Shown: positions 28,551 through 35,989 of the stretch, in pieces
Numbering within the stretch: position 1 is the first letter of the stretch
Layout of the letters: every line of letters begins with the position of its first letter
NCBI RefSeq assembly: GCF_003024605.1
Contig: NZ_PYJQ01000002.1
Location: 1 to 35,989, forward strand
Length of the DNA: 35,989 bases
Source: Rhizobium sp. JAB6
GTDB lineage: Bacteria > Pseudomonadota > Alphaproteobacteria > Rhizobiales > Rhizobiaceae
Reading direction: 5' to 3'
Notes under the pieces: generated by a model
Told to the model about the DNA's origin: nothing
The model's input: only the letters and a program-made list of their open reading frames with translations
Databases searched by the model: none
Position numbers and translations under genes: made by a program

Positions 28551-31500
28551 TCTGTTCTACCTTTTCAGTGTCGAAGCTGCGAAGCACGTTCAGGAAACCG
28601 TCGAGATCGAAAGCCTGGACATGGGCGCGCAAGGCGTCGATGAACGGCTTGTTTTCTTCAAGTTTGGCAAGATCCGCAAGCTTTGCCTCGATGCCCCTGA
28701 CGTAACCGATCTCGCCAAGCCGCAGCAACTCGCGGACATGCTCGATACCGGGGCTTTTAAGTGGTGGGGGCGGCTTTGGCGCGGCAGGGGTTGAGGCATC
28801 GGAATAGATCCATTTCAGCCCGAGATGCAGCGCGAGCTTGTCGCGAAGCTGGCGGATGTCGACCGGTTTGGAGATAGCGTCGTTATGACTGTCGTCACTA
28901 TCAGTCGCGGCGGCGGCGTCGCCGATATTGGCCGAAAGCATCAGAATCGGCGCCGTCTGGCCGTTTTCCCTGAGCCGCGAGACGAGCTGCCATCCATTCA
29001 TGCCGGGCATGGAGATATCGACCAGGAACAGATCGGGCTTGATGCCCTCGATCAGCGTCAGGCAGTCCGGCCCGCCGGCGGCAGTGAGCACGATGAAATC
29101 GAGCGGCGACAGGATCTCGCGCATCAACTCGCGATGATCCTCATTGTCGTCGACGACGACGATGGTGCGGCGCGGTCCTTCGTAGCCGACGATGCGTTGC
29201 TCCTGCGCCGGCGGCTTCATCGGTCGGATCACGGCCGACAGCATCAGGCGCACTTTGAATGTCGAGCCCACGTCCTTCTCGCTCGTGACGGAAATCTCCC
29301 CGCCGAGTGTGTTCGTCAGCAGTTGCGTGATGGTAAGGCCGAGGCCGAGACCGGGCATCGGCCTGATGCTGTCGGCTTCGCCGCGCTGGAAGGGCTCGTA
29401 GATACGGGTGATGTCCTTTGCCGCGATGCCGCGGCCGGTGTCGGAAACGGTGAACGTTGCGACCTGGTTTCTGTAGCCCACCTCGAAGCGGACGGTTCCG
29501 GCATCGGTGAATTTGATGGCATTGGAGAGCAGATTGACGAGAATCTGGCGCAGCCGCTTCTCGTCGGTGCGGACATAATCGGGCAAGGCTGCGGCGCGCT
29601 CGTGGACGAAAGTCAACCCCTTGGCCTGCGCCTGCGGATGGAACATGTCGACGATTTGGTCGAGAAAATCCTGGATGTTGATCTCGTTGGAATAGACCTG
29701 CAGGCGGCCGGCCTCGATCTTGGAAATATCGAGCAGGCCGTCGATCAGACCGGAAAGATGCTCGGCGCTCCGACGGATGACCTTCAGCGAGGCTTGCCGT
29801 GGCGCCGGAATGGTCTCGTCGCGCTCCAGGATTTGCGCATAGCCGAGCACGGCGTTGAGCGGCGTACGCAATTCGTGGCTCAAGCCTACGACATAGCGGC
29901 TCTTGGCGCGGTTTGCCGCCTCTGCCGCCTCCTTGGCCCCCTGCAGGGCAGCGTCGGTCTTCTTGTGAGCGGCGATTTCCTTCAAGAGCAGCGTGTTCTG
30001 GCGCGACGATTCCTCTTCGGCGACCACGCGGCTGTCATGGGCAAGCACATAGAACCAACAGGCGACGCCGGCGATCACGGCAAAGACGAAGAAGACGATC
30101 AGGATGGTGCGGTTGACCACGGATGCGGTCTCGGGGGAGGCGGCACCGACCTGATGCGCGATCATCGCCAGGATCGCGCCCATGGCGGTCAGCGCTAAGA
30201 CAACGGCGATGCCATAACGGCCGAGCCGTGTCGCGAGCTTTGCGACGATGCTTTCGGGCAGCAGGGTCTTTGCGACGGTGGCGACCTGCGTATTGAGCCG
30301 GGCCTTCGGCTTGCACATGTCGTGGCAGCGGCTGTCGAGCGAACAGCAAAGTGAGCAGATCGGCGCGGCATAGGCCGGGCACCAGGCCATGTCCTCCGGC
30401 TCGAACGGATGCTCACAGACCGAGCAGGCGATAGTGGTCAGGTTCTTCCAGCTCTGCCGCGGCTTGCGGGCGAGATAGTATTTTCCCTTGGTTGCCCAGG
30501 CGATGGCAGGCGAGGCGATGAATGCCACGATCAGGGTGACATAGGGCGCAAGCGATGCCGCGATCGATCCGAAGGCGCCGAAATGCGCGATGAGAGCGAT
30601 GGTGGCCGAAAGCGCCATGGCGCCGAGCCCGACCGGATTGATGTCATAGAGATGCGCGCGTTTGAACTCGATACCGGGAGGCGCAAATCCCAGCGATTTG
30701 TTGATGAAGAGATCGGCGGAGACGGTGCAGAGCCAGGCCATGGCGATAATGGAGAAAATGCCGAGCGTCTCCTCCAGCAGCCGGTAGATGCCGAGTTCCA
30801 TCAACAGGAGCGCGATGGCGACGTTGAAGACGAGCCAGATGACGCGGCCGGGATGGCTGTGCGTCAGCCGCGAAAAGAAGTTCGACCAGGCGAGCGAGCC
30901 AGCATAGGCGTTCATGACGTTGATCTTCAGCTGGGAGATCATCACGAAGGTGGCCATCAATAGCAGCGCCGCATTGTGCCAGGGGATCATGTAGCCGAAG
31001 GCGGTCAGGTACATCTGTGCCGGATCGGCGGCGCGACCCACAGGCACGCCGGAGGTCAGTGTCAGAACGACGAGGAAGGAGCCGGCGAGCAGCTTCGGTG
31101 CGCCGATGATGACCCATCCGGGTCCGGCCAGAAATACGGCCAGGCGATGGCGCCATTTGCGGTGGCCGTCCGGCGGCAGGAAGCGCAGGAAGTCGGCCTG
31201 TTCGCCGATCTGCGACATCAGCGCCAGAATGACGGCGGAAGCGGCGCCGAACTCCAGCAGATCGAAGGGAGCAGCGGTACCGGGCGCGCTTGCGGGATGA
31301 TGGATGCCGGCAAAGGCCCGCCAGAGATCGAATTTTCCCCAGTCGGCAAAGGCGATGAAGATGAAGGGCAGGATGTTGAGAACGATCCAGAAGGGCTGTG
31401 TCAGCAGTTGGAACCGGCTGATGAGGCGCACACCATGGGTGACGAGCGGGATCACCATGACGGCGCTCAGGATGTAGCCGATCCATACGGGTATGCCGAG

Positions 31501-31932
31501 CGTCAGCTCCAGCGCCCCGGACATGATCGAGGCTTCGATCGCAAACAGCATGAAGGTGAAGCTGGCATAGATCAGCGAGGTGACGGTCGAGCCGATATAG
31601 CCGAAGCTTGCGCCGCGCGTCAGAAGATCGATGTCGACGCCGTGGCGGATGGCATAGCGACTGATCGGCAGGCCGACGGCGAGCATGGCGAGGCTTGCGA
31701 CGACGATGGCGTAGAAGGCGTTGGTCGTGCCGTAGGAGAGGGTGATCGTGCCGCCGATCGCCTCCAGCGCCAGGAAGGAAATGGCACCGATCGCGGTTTG
31801 CGAGATACGCTGCGAGGAAAATTGCCGCGCGCTCTTGGCGGTGAAACGCAGGGCGTAGTCTTCCAGCGTCTGGTTCGCGACCCAGCGGTTATATTCACGT
31901 CTTACCGGAATGATGCGTTGCCGCGCAGCCAT
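28543..31932 (-). CDS. NCS1 transporter-hybrid histidine kinase fusion
   Basis: This 1129-residue protein starts with an NCS1 nucleobase:cation symporter-like domain (~25-490, about 12 membrane helices). A cysteine-rich stretch follows, with C503, C506, C518, C526, C529, C530, C536 and C540, probably binding zinc. Then come two membrane helices (~573-593, ~608-631), a coiled linker, the HisKA domain with H686 in GLSHELRTPLN, an ATPase domain (N804, DTGRG 831-835, GLGLGL 861-866), a receiver with D972 and K1022, and a helical tail (~1060-1129). The start has AAAGG five bases upstream. It likely senses a substrate through the transporter part; beside urtABC this may be urea, a purine or a breakdown product. 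It is a transporter-sensor, analogous to CbrA but with a different transporter family. Confidence 0.92.
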   Translation of the reverse strand: MAARQRIIPVRREYNRWVANQTLEDYALRFTAKSARQFSSQRISQTAIGAISFLALEAIGGTITLSYGTTNAFYAIVVASLAMLAVGLPISRYAIRHGVDIDLLTRGASFGYIGSTVTSLIYASFTFMLFAIEASIMSGALELTLGIPVWIGYILSAVMVIPLVTHGVRLISRFQLLTQPFWIVLNILPFIFIAFADWGKFDLWRAFAGIHHPASAPGTAAPFDLLEFGAASAVILALMSQIGEQADFLRFLPPDGHRKWRHRLAVFLAGPGWVIIGAPKLLAGSFLVVLTLTSGVPVGRAADPAQMYLTAFGYMIPWHNAALLLMATFVMISQLKINVMNAYAGSLAWSNFFSRLTHSHPGRVIWLVFNVAIALLLMELGIYRLLEETLGIFSIIAMAWLCTVSADLFINKSLGFAPPGIEFKRAHLYDINPVGLGAMALSATIALIAHFGAFGSIAASLAPYVTLIVAFIASPAIAWATKGKYYLARKPRQSWKNLTTIACSVCEHPFEPEDMAWCPAYAAPICSLCCSLDSRCHDMCKPKARLNTQVATVAKTLLPESIVAKLATRLGRYGIAVVLALTAMGAILAMIAHQVGAASPETASVVNRTILIVFFVFAVIAGVACWFYVLAHDSRVVAEEESSRQNTLLLKEIAAHKKTDAALQGAKEAAEAANRAKSRYVVGLSHELRTPLNAVLGYAQILERDETIPAPRQASLKVIRRSAEHLSGLIDGLLDISKIEAGRLQVYSNEINIQDFLDQIVDMFHPQAQAKGLTFVHERAAALPDYVRTDEKRLRQILVNLLSNAIKFTDAGTVRFEVGYRNQVATFTVSDTGRGIAAKDITRIYEPFQRGEADSIRPMPGLGLGLTITQLLTNTLGGEISVTSEKDVGSTFKVRLMLSAVIRPMKPPAQEQRIVGYEGPRRTIVVVDDNEDHRELMREILSPLDFIVLTAAGGPDCLTLIEGIKPDLFLVDISMPGMNGWQLVSRLRENGQTAPILMLSANIGDAAAATDSDDSHNDAISKPVDIRQLRDKLALHLGLKWIYSDASTPAAPKPPPPLKSPGIEHVRELLRLGEIGYVRGIEAKLADLAKLEENKPFIDALRAHVQAFDLDGFLNVLRSFDTEKVEQIG

Positions 31933-32009
31933 GCTTACCTTTCAGCAGTCCCGCCATCGTCACCATGGCAGTCGGCAGATGTCGTAACATGGATCGATAT
32001 CGCGCTTAA

Positions 32010-32067
32010 GGGCATGAGAGTGCCCAGAGCTGCACATTTCGCCCCGGCGTCTACGTCATTTTACGTA
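32010..32067. promoter_or_regulatory. Repeats in the divergent kinase/urtA control region
   Basis: GGGCA (32010-32014) and TGCCC (32021-32025) form an inverted repeat. TACGT occurs at 32052-32056 and again at 32062-32066, ten bases apart, and TACGT-CATTTT-ACGTA is also palindromic. TACGTA-like boxes are used by FixJ/LuxR-type regulators, so this is a candidate site for the adjacent response regulator. No sigma-54 promoter was found in 31933-32162. Confidence 0.4.
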
Positions 32068-32162
32068 TGTGGTTTCCTAAAGGCGCGCCGGATAGTCGCG
32101 GAAGCCAGCGGCCAATCCTTGTTTACCGGCCGTTGCAGCAGACAAAAAGAGGGGAACCACGG

Positions 32163-33452
32163 ATGAATTTCAAGACTCTCGTCTCCGGCGCGCTGCTCGG
32201 CGCCATCATGTCCACGACGGCATTCAACGGCGCTTTCGCAGCCGACGACACCATCAAGGTCGGCGTCCTGCATTCGCTATCCGGCACCATGGCGATCTCG
32301 GAAACGACGCTCAAGGATGCCATGCTGATGCTCATCGACGAGCAGAACAAGAAGGGTGGCGTTCTCGGCAAGAAGCTCGAGCCCGTCGTCGTCGACCCAG
32401 CCTCCGACTGGCCGCTCTTTGCCGAAAAGGCGCGCGAACTCATTCAAAAGGATAAGGTCTCGGCCGTGTTCGGCTGCTGGACCTCGGTGTCGCGCAAGTC
32501 GGTGCTGCCCGTCTTCAAGGAACTGAATTCGATCCTTTTCTATCCGGTGCAGTTCGAAGGCGAGGAGTCCGAGCGCAACGTCTTCTATACGGGTGCAGCC
32601 CCGAACCAGCAGGCAATCCCTGCCGTCGACTACCTGATGAAGAACGAAGGCGTGCAGCGCTGGGTGCTTGAAGGCACCGACTATGTCTATCCGCGCACGA
32701 CCAACAAGATCCTCGAAGCCTATCTGAAATCCAAGGGCGTCAAGGACGAAGACATCATCATCAACTACACGCCGTTCGGCTTCTCCGACTGGCAGACGGA
32801 AGTCTCCAAGATCAAGGCCTTTGGCGCGGCCGGCAAGAAGACCGCCGTCGTCTCCACCATCAACGGCGACGCCAATGTTCCCTTCTACAAGGAACTGGGC
32901 AACCAGGGTGTGAAGGCCGAGGATATCCCGGTCGTCGCCTTCTCAGTCGGCGAAGAAGAACTTGCCGGCGTCGATACCAAGCCGCTTGTCGGCCATCTCG
33001 CCGCCTGGAACTACTTCCAGTCTGTCGACACACCGGCCAACGCCGCCTTCATCAAGGAATGGCACGCCTACACCAAGAACGACAAGCGTGTGACCAACGA
33101 CCCGATGGAAGCTGCCTATATCGGCTTCAACATGTGGGTGAAGGCCGTCGAGAAGGCCGGCACGACCGATCCGGACAAGGTGATCGACGCGCTCGTCGGC
33201 GTCTCGGTACCGAACCTGACGGGCGGCTATGCCACCATGATGCCGAACCACTACATCACCAAGCCGGTCCTGATCGGCGAGGTGCAGGAAAACGGCCAGT
33301 TCGACGTGGTGTCGCAGACCCCTGCGGTGGTCGGCAAGGAATGGTCCGACTACCTGCCCGACAGCAAGGACCTGATCTCGGATTGGCGCATGCCGATGAA
33401 CTGCGGCAACTTCAACGTCACGACAGGCAAGTGCGGCGGCAAGGGCTCCTGA
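32163..33452 (+). CDS. urtA: Urea ABC transporter, substrate-binding protein
   Basis: This 429-residue periplasmic protein has a signal peptide (~1-26, cleavage after AFA). The mature protein begins DDTIKVGVLHSLSGTMAISE and has the UrtA pattern ASDWPLFAEKARELI, VFGCWTSVSRKSVLPVF, LFYPVQFEGEE, NVFYTGAAPNQQ, PFGFSDWQTEV and NHYITKPVLIGEV. It captures urea and hands it to UrtBC. The start at 32163 follows GAGGGGAA and gives a proper signal peptide; the frame is open to 32067 but without one. It is the first gene of urtABC. Control is probably through the divergent region shared with the transporter-kinase, and nitrogen limitation would be the usual trigger. Confidence 0.96.
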   Translation: MNFKTLVSGALLGAIMSTTAFNGAFAADDTIKVGVLHSLSGTMAISETTLKDAMLMLIDEQNKKGGVLGKKLEPVVVDPASDWPLFAEKARELIQKDKVSAVFGCWTSVSRKSVLPVFKELNSILFYPVQFEGEESERNVFYTGAAPNQQAIPAVDYLMKNEGVQRWVLEGTDYVYPRTTNKILEAYLKSKGVKDEDIIINYTPFGFSDWQTEVSKIKAFGAAGKKTAVVSTINGDANVPFYKELGNQGVKAEDIPVVAFSVGEEELAGVDTKPLVGHLAAWNYFQSVDTPANAAFIKEWHAYTKNDKRVTNDPMEAAYIGFNMWVKAVEKAGTTDPDKVIDALVGVSVPNLTGGYATMMPNHYITKPVLIGEVQENGQFDVVSQTPAVVGKEWSDYLPDSKDLISDWRMPMNCGNFNVTTGKCGGKGS

Positions 33453-33519
33453 TATCAGCCGGCGCAAGATCGCCGCGGGCAGGCTTTTCTGGCCGCGGCA
33501 GCGTGAGGGGACTAGCGCA

Positions 33520-35145
33520 ATGTTCGACAAATTCATTTACCGCATGGCCGTGCCGCTGGCCGCCTGCTTTTGCCTGATGCTCACGCTGACGGCGACAAGC
33601 CTTCGTGCCCAGGAAGATGCCCATGGCCTCATCAATTCGCTCGGTCGGGCCAATTTCCAGAAGGCTGGCGATATCGTCCAAACCCTTGCGAAGACAGGCG
33701 ATCCGAAAGTCGTACCGGCATTGCAGGCCTTTTCGGATGGCGATCTTTATGTCAGGAAATCCGATAATCAGGTGTTCATCGCCAAATCTTCGGGCGACAT
33801 GATGGACCTGGTGGACCCGCTCACCGGGCAGGCGACCGGTCAGGAAGCCAGGGACAATCTCGCCAAGATCAAGATCAACAATAGTCTGCGGCGTGCGGTT
33901 CGCGCGGCTCTCGGCGGCCTGACGCTGATGAGCCCGGATCGCGCGACGCGCTTGGAGGCGGCGCAATCCATTCTGAAGGCGCCGAGCGCGGATTCGCTTG
34001 ACGCCGTCGAGACGGCGCTGCGGAGCGAGAAGGACGCCGACATTCGCGGTGTGCTTGAACGCGCAAGAGCGGTTGCCGTGCTTGGCTCGGGCCGTTCGGT
34101 TGAAGACAGGAAGGCGGCGATCGAGACGATCAAGGCCGAAGGCGGCCGCGATGCCATCGGCATTCTCTCGTCGGTTTCCGTCGACGATAGCCTGAAGCCC
34201 GATGTGGCTGCCGCCATTGCCGGCATCCAGGAGCAGTTGAAATTCTGGGATGCGGTGCAGAACGTTTGGTACGGCCTGTCGCTCGGCTCGGTGCTGTTGC
34301 TCGCCGCTATCGGCCTTGCCATTACCTTCGGCGTCATGGGCATCATCAACATGGCCCATGGCGAGATGGTGATGCTCGGCGCCTACTCGACCTTCGTCGT
34401 TCAAAGCATCATCCGCACCTCCTATCCCCAATTGTTCGATTGGTCGTTGGCGATTGCCCTGCCGGTCGCTTTCGTCGTCACCGGCGCCGTCGGCCTCGTC
34501 ATCGAGCGCGGCGTCATCCGCTTCCTCTATGGCCGGCCGCTGGAAACGCTGCTCGCCACCTGGGGCATTTCGCTGATCCTGCAGCAAGCGGTTCGCTCGA
34601 TCTTCGGGCCCACCAATCAGGAGGTCGGCAATCCCTCCTGGATGTCGGGTTCCTTCGACCTCGGCTATCTCTCGATCACCTGGAACCGGCTCTGGATCAT
34701 CGTCTTTGCGCTCGGTGTGTTCGTGGCGTTCCTGCTTCTCCTCAAGCGCTCGGCCTTCGGGTTGCAAATGCGGGCGGTGACGCAGAACCGGCGCATGGCG
34801 TCTTCGATGGGGATCCGCACCTCCTGGATCGACGCCTTCACCTTTGCGGTGGGGTCTGGCATTGCGGGCATGGCGGGTGTGGCGCTCTCGCAGATCGACA
34901 ACGTCTCGCCGAACCTCGGCCAGAGCTACATCATCGACAGTTTCATGGTCGTGGTGTTCGGCGGTGTCGGCAATCTCTGGGGGACGCTCGTCGGCGCCTT
35001 CTCGCTTGGCATCCTCAACAAGTTTCTCGAGCCCTACGCGGGGGCGGTGCTTGGCAAGATCCTTGTCCTCGTCCTCATCATCCTCTTCATCCAGAAACGT
35101 CCGCGCGGGCTCTTCGCCCTCAAGGGAAGGGCGGTGGAAGCATGA
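33520..35145 (+). CDS. urtB: Urea ABC transporter, permease UrtB
   Basis: This 541-residue inner-membrane protein has an N-terminal signal sequence (~1-30), a periplasmic region of about 210 residues that is typical of long UrtB proteins, then a LivH-like permease from ~245 to the end: VMGIINMAHGEMVMLGAYS, LYGRPLETLLATWGISLIL, LQMRAVTQNRRMASSMGI (the ATPase coupling loop) and VVVFGGVGNLWGTLVGA. The ATG at 33520 follows GAGGGG. It is 67 bases after urtA and its stop overlaps the urtC ATG. Together with UrtC it forms the membrane channel for urea. Confidence 0.96.
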   Translation: MFDKFIYRMAVPLAACFCLMLTLTATSLRAQEDAHGLINSLGRANFQKAGDIVQTLAKTGDPKVVPALQAFSDGDLYVRKSDNQVFIAKSSGDMMDLVDPLTGQATGQEARDNLAKIKINNSLRRAVRAALGGLTLMSPDRATRLEAAQSILKAPSADSLDAVETALRSEKDADIRGVLERARAVAVLGSGRSVEDRKAAIETIKAEGGRDAIGILSSVSVDDSLKPDVAAAIAGIQEQLKFWDAVQNVWYGLSLGSVLLLAAIGLAITFGVMGIINMAHGEMVMLGAYSTFVVQSIIRTSYPQLFDWSLAIALPVAFVVTGAVGLVIERGVIRFLYGRPLETLLATWGISLILQQAVRSIFGPTNQEVGNPSWMSGSFDLGYLSITWNRLWIIVFALGVFVAFLLLLKRSAFGLQMRAVTQNRRMASSMGIRTSWIDAFTFAVGSGIAGMAGVALSQIDNVSPNLGQSYIIDSFMVVVFGGVGNLWGTLVGAFSLGILNKFLEPYAGAVLGKILVLVLIILFIQKRPRGLFALKGRAVEA

Positions 35146-35989
35146 TCACGGCCTTTCTTCTTCGCTCGCTCGACCGCCGTATCAGCATCGCGATTGCCAT
35201 CCTGCTTGCCGTCGCCGTGCTCGTGCCGCTGTCAAACCTGCTGTTGCCCGAAACGAGCGCACTACATGTGCCGACCTATCTGATGTCGCTGTTCGGCAAA
35301 TACCTGACCTATGCGTTGCTCGCCTTGGCGCTCGATCTCGTCTGGGGCTATTGCGGCATTCTTTCGCTCGGCCACGGCGCCTTCTTCGCGCTTGGCGGCT
35401 ATGCGATGGGCATGTATCTGATGCGCCAGATCGGCTCGCGCGGCACCTACGGCAATCCGATCCTGCCGGACTTTATGGTCTTCCTGAACTGGAAGGAACT
35501 GCCATGGTTCTGGTACGGTTTCGATCAGTTCTGGTTCGCCATGCTCATGGTCTTGGTAGCACCCGGCCTGCTCGCCTTTGTGTTCGGCTGGTTTGCCTTC
35601 CGTTCGCGCGTCAACGGCGTCTATCTGTCGATCATCACGCAGGCGATGACCTATGCGCTGCTGCTTGCCTTCTTCCGCAACGACATGGGTTTCGGCGGCA
35701 ATAACGGCCTGACGGATTTCAAGGACATTCTCGGCTTCAACATTCAGGCCGATGGCACGCGTGCCGTACTCTTCGCCATCACGGCCGTGTTCCTGGCGCT
35801 GGCATTGATGCTGTCTTCGGCCATCGTCCGCTCGAAATTCGGCAAGGTGCTTGTGGGCGTGCGCGACGCCGAGAGCCGCACGCGCTTCTTAGGCTATCGG
35901 GTCGAACACATGAAGCTCTTCGTCTTCGTGGTATCGGCCATGATGGCCGGCATTGCCGGCGCGTTATACGTGCCCCAGATCGGCATCAT
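35142..35989 (+). CDS. urtC: Urea ABC transporter, permease UrtC, 3' end missing
   Basis: The frame runs off the end of the window; 282 residues are visible. It is a LivM-like permease: LTYALLALALDLVWGYCG, LSLGHGAFFALGGYAMGMYL, VNGVYLSIITQAMTYALL, GGNNGLTDF and the coupling loop VLVGVRDAESRTRFLGY. The ATG overlaps the urtB stop (ATGA), so translation is coupled. The ATPase genes urtD and urtE would be expected just beyond the window. Confidence 0.95.
   Translation, partial: MITAFLLRSLDRRISIAIAILLAVAVLVPLSNLLLPETSALHVPTYLMSLFGKYLTYALLALALDLVWGYCGILSLGHGAFFALGGYAMGMYLMRQIGSRGTYGNPILPDFMVFLNWKELPWFWYGFDQFWFAMLMVLVAPGLLAFVFGWFAFRSRVNGVYLSIITQAMTYALLLAFFRNDMGFGGNNGLTDFKDILGFNIQADGTRAVLFAITAVFLALALMLSSAIVRSKFGKVLVGVRDAESRTRFLGYRVEHMKLFVFVVSAMMAGIAGALYVPQIGI

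Noticed and set aside
28825..30198. Open frame of 457 codons antisense to the transporter-kinase
   Set aside because: Low-complexity, charge-rich translation with no motif; the opposite strand codes for conserved kinase and receiver domains.
31933..32162. Search for a sigma-54 (TGGCAC-N5-TTGCA) promoter at urtA
   Set aside because: Only a partial TGGCA was found, without a properly spaced second element.
33418..34767. Open frame of 449 codons antisense to urtB
   Set aside because: No motif and fully covered by a conserved permease on the other strand.

Overview
The window looks like a Rhizobiaceae (alphaproteobacterial) replicon, most likely Rhizobium or a close relative. The evidence is the pairing of TreS-maltokinase/GlgB with TreY/TreZ/GlgX, a groESL operon beside a Usg-family gene, a class A rhizobial small heat-shock protein with a ROSE-type leader, a urea ABC transporter, and several promoters of the GGAAC-N16/17-nGTT type used by the alphaproteobacterial general stress sigma factor EcfG/RpoE2. 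This is inferred from protein and motif recognition; no database was searched. I saw no tRNA, rRNA, insertion sequence, phage gene or CRISPR array.

Region 1 (1-11.9 kb) is an alpha-glucan/trehalose island. A 5'-truncated trehalose synthase fused to maltokinase overlaps glgB by four bases. A single-domain response regulator follows, then treZ (minus strand) divergent from treY and glgX (plus strand). TreS-Mak and GlgB belong to the maltose-1-phosphate (GlgE) route to branched alpha-glucan. GlgX, TreY and TreZ turn alpha-glucan into trehalose. treZ, treY and glgX each have an EcfG-type promoter, so storage glucan and trehalose appear tied to the general stress response.

Region 2 (12-18.1 kb) holds an MFS transporter, a lone tryptophan 2,3-dioxygenase with a possible leader switch, and a minus-strand pair of a GT4 glycosyltransferase and an amylo-alpha-1,6-glucosidase.

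Region 3 (18.1-22.1 kb) is a protein-folding block: groES-groEL with two small downstream genes on the minus strand, and usg and hsp20 on the plus strand. The groESL upstream region carries a CIRCE-like inverted repeat. groES and hsp20 share a CTCTTGAA -35 element, and both have leaders that can pair with their ribosome binding sites.

Region 4 (22.2-27.6 kb) is stress accessory DNA: a di-heme cytochrome c peroxidase-like protein with a DUF4142 protein (EcfG promoter), exonuclease III, a response regulator with an unusual N-terminal domain, and an alpha/beta hydrolase. The 488-base gap before the hydrolase contains an EcfG-type promoter followed by two hairpins, one of 25 uninterrupted pairs whose only non-Watson-Crick pairs are G-U. 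I read this as a candidate stress-induced small RNA and the most interesting signal in the window.

Region 5 (27.6-36 kb) is a urea/nitrogen block. A 1129-residue protein joins an NCS1 transporter domain, an eight-cysteine region, a histidine kinase and a receiver. It overlaps a receiver-LuxR response regulator and is divergent from urtABC (urtC runs off the end). The shared intergenic region has two TACGT repeats ten bases apart, a plausible regulator site.
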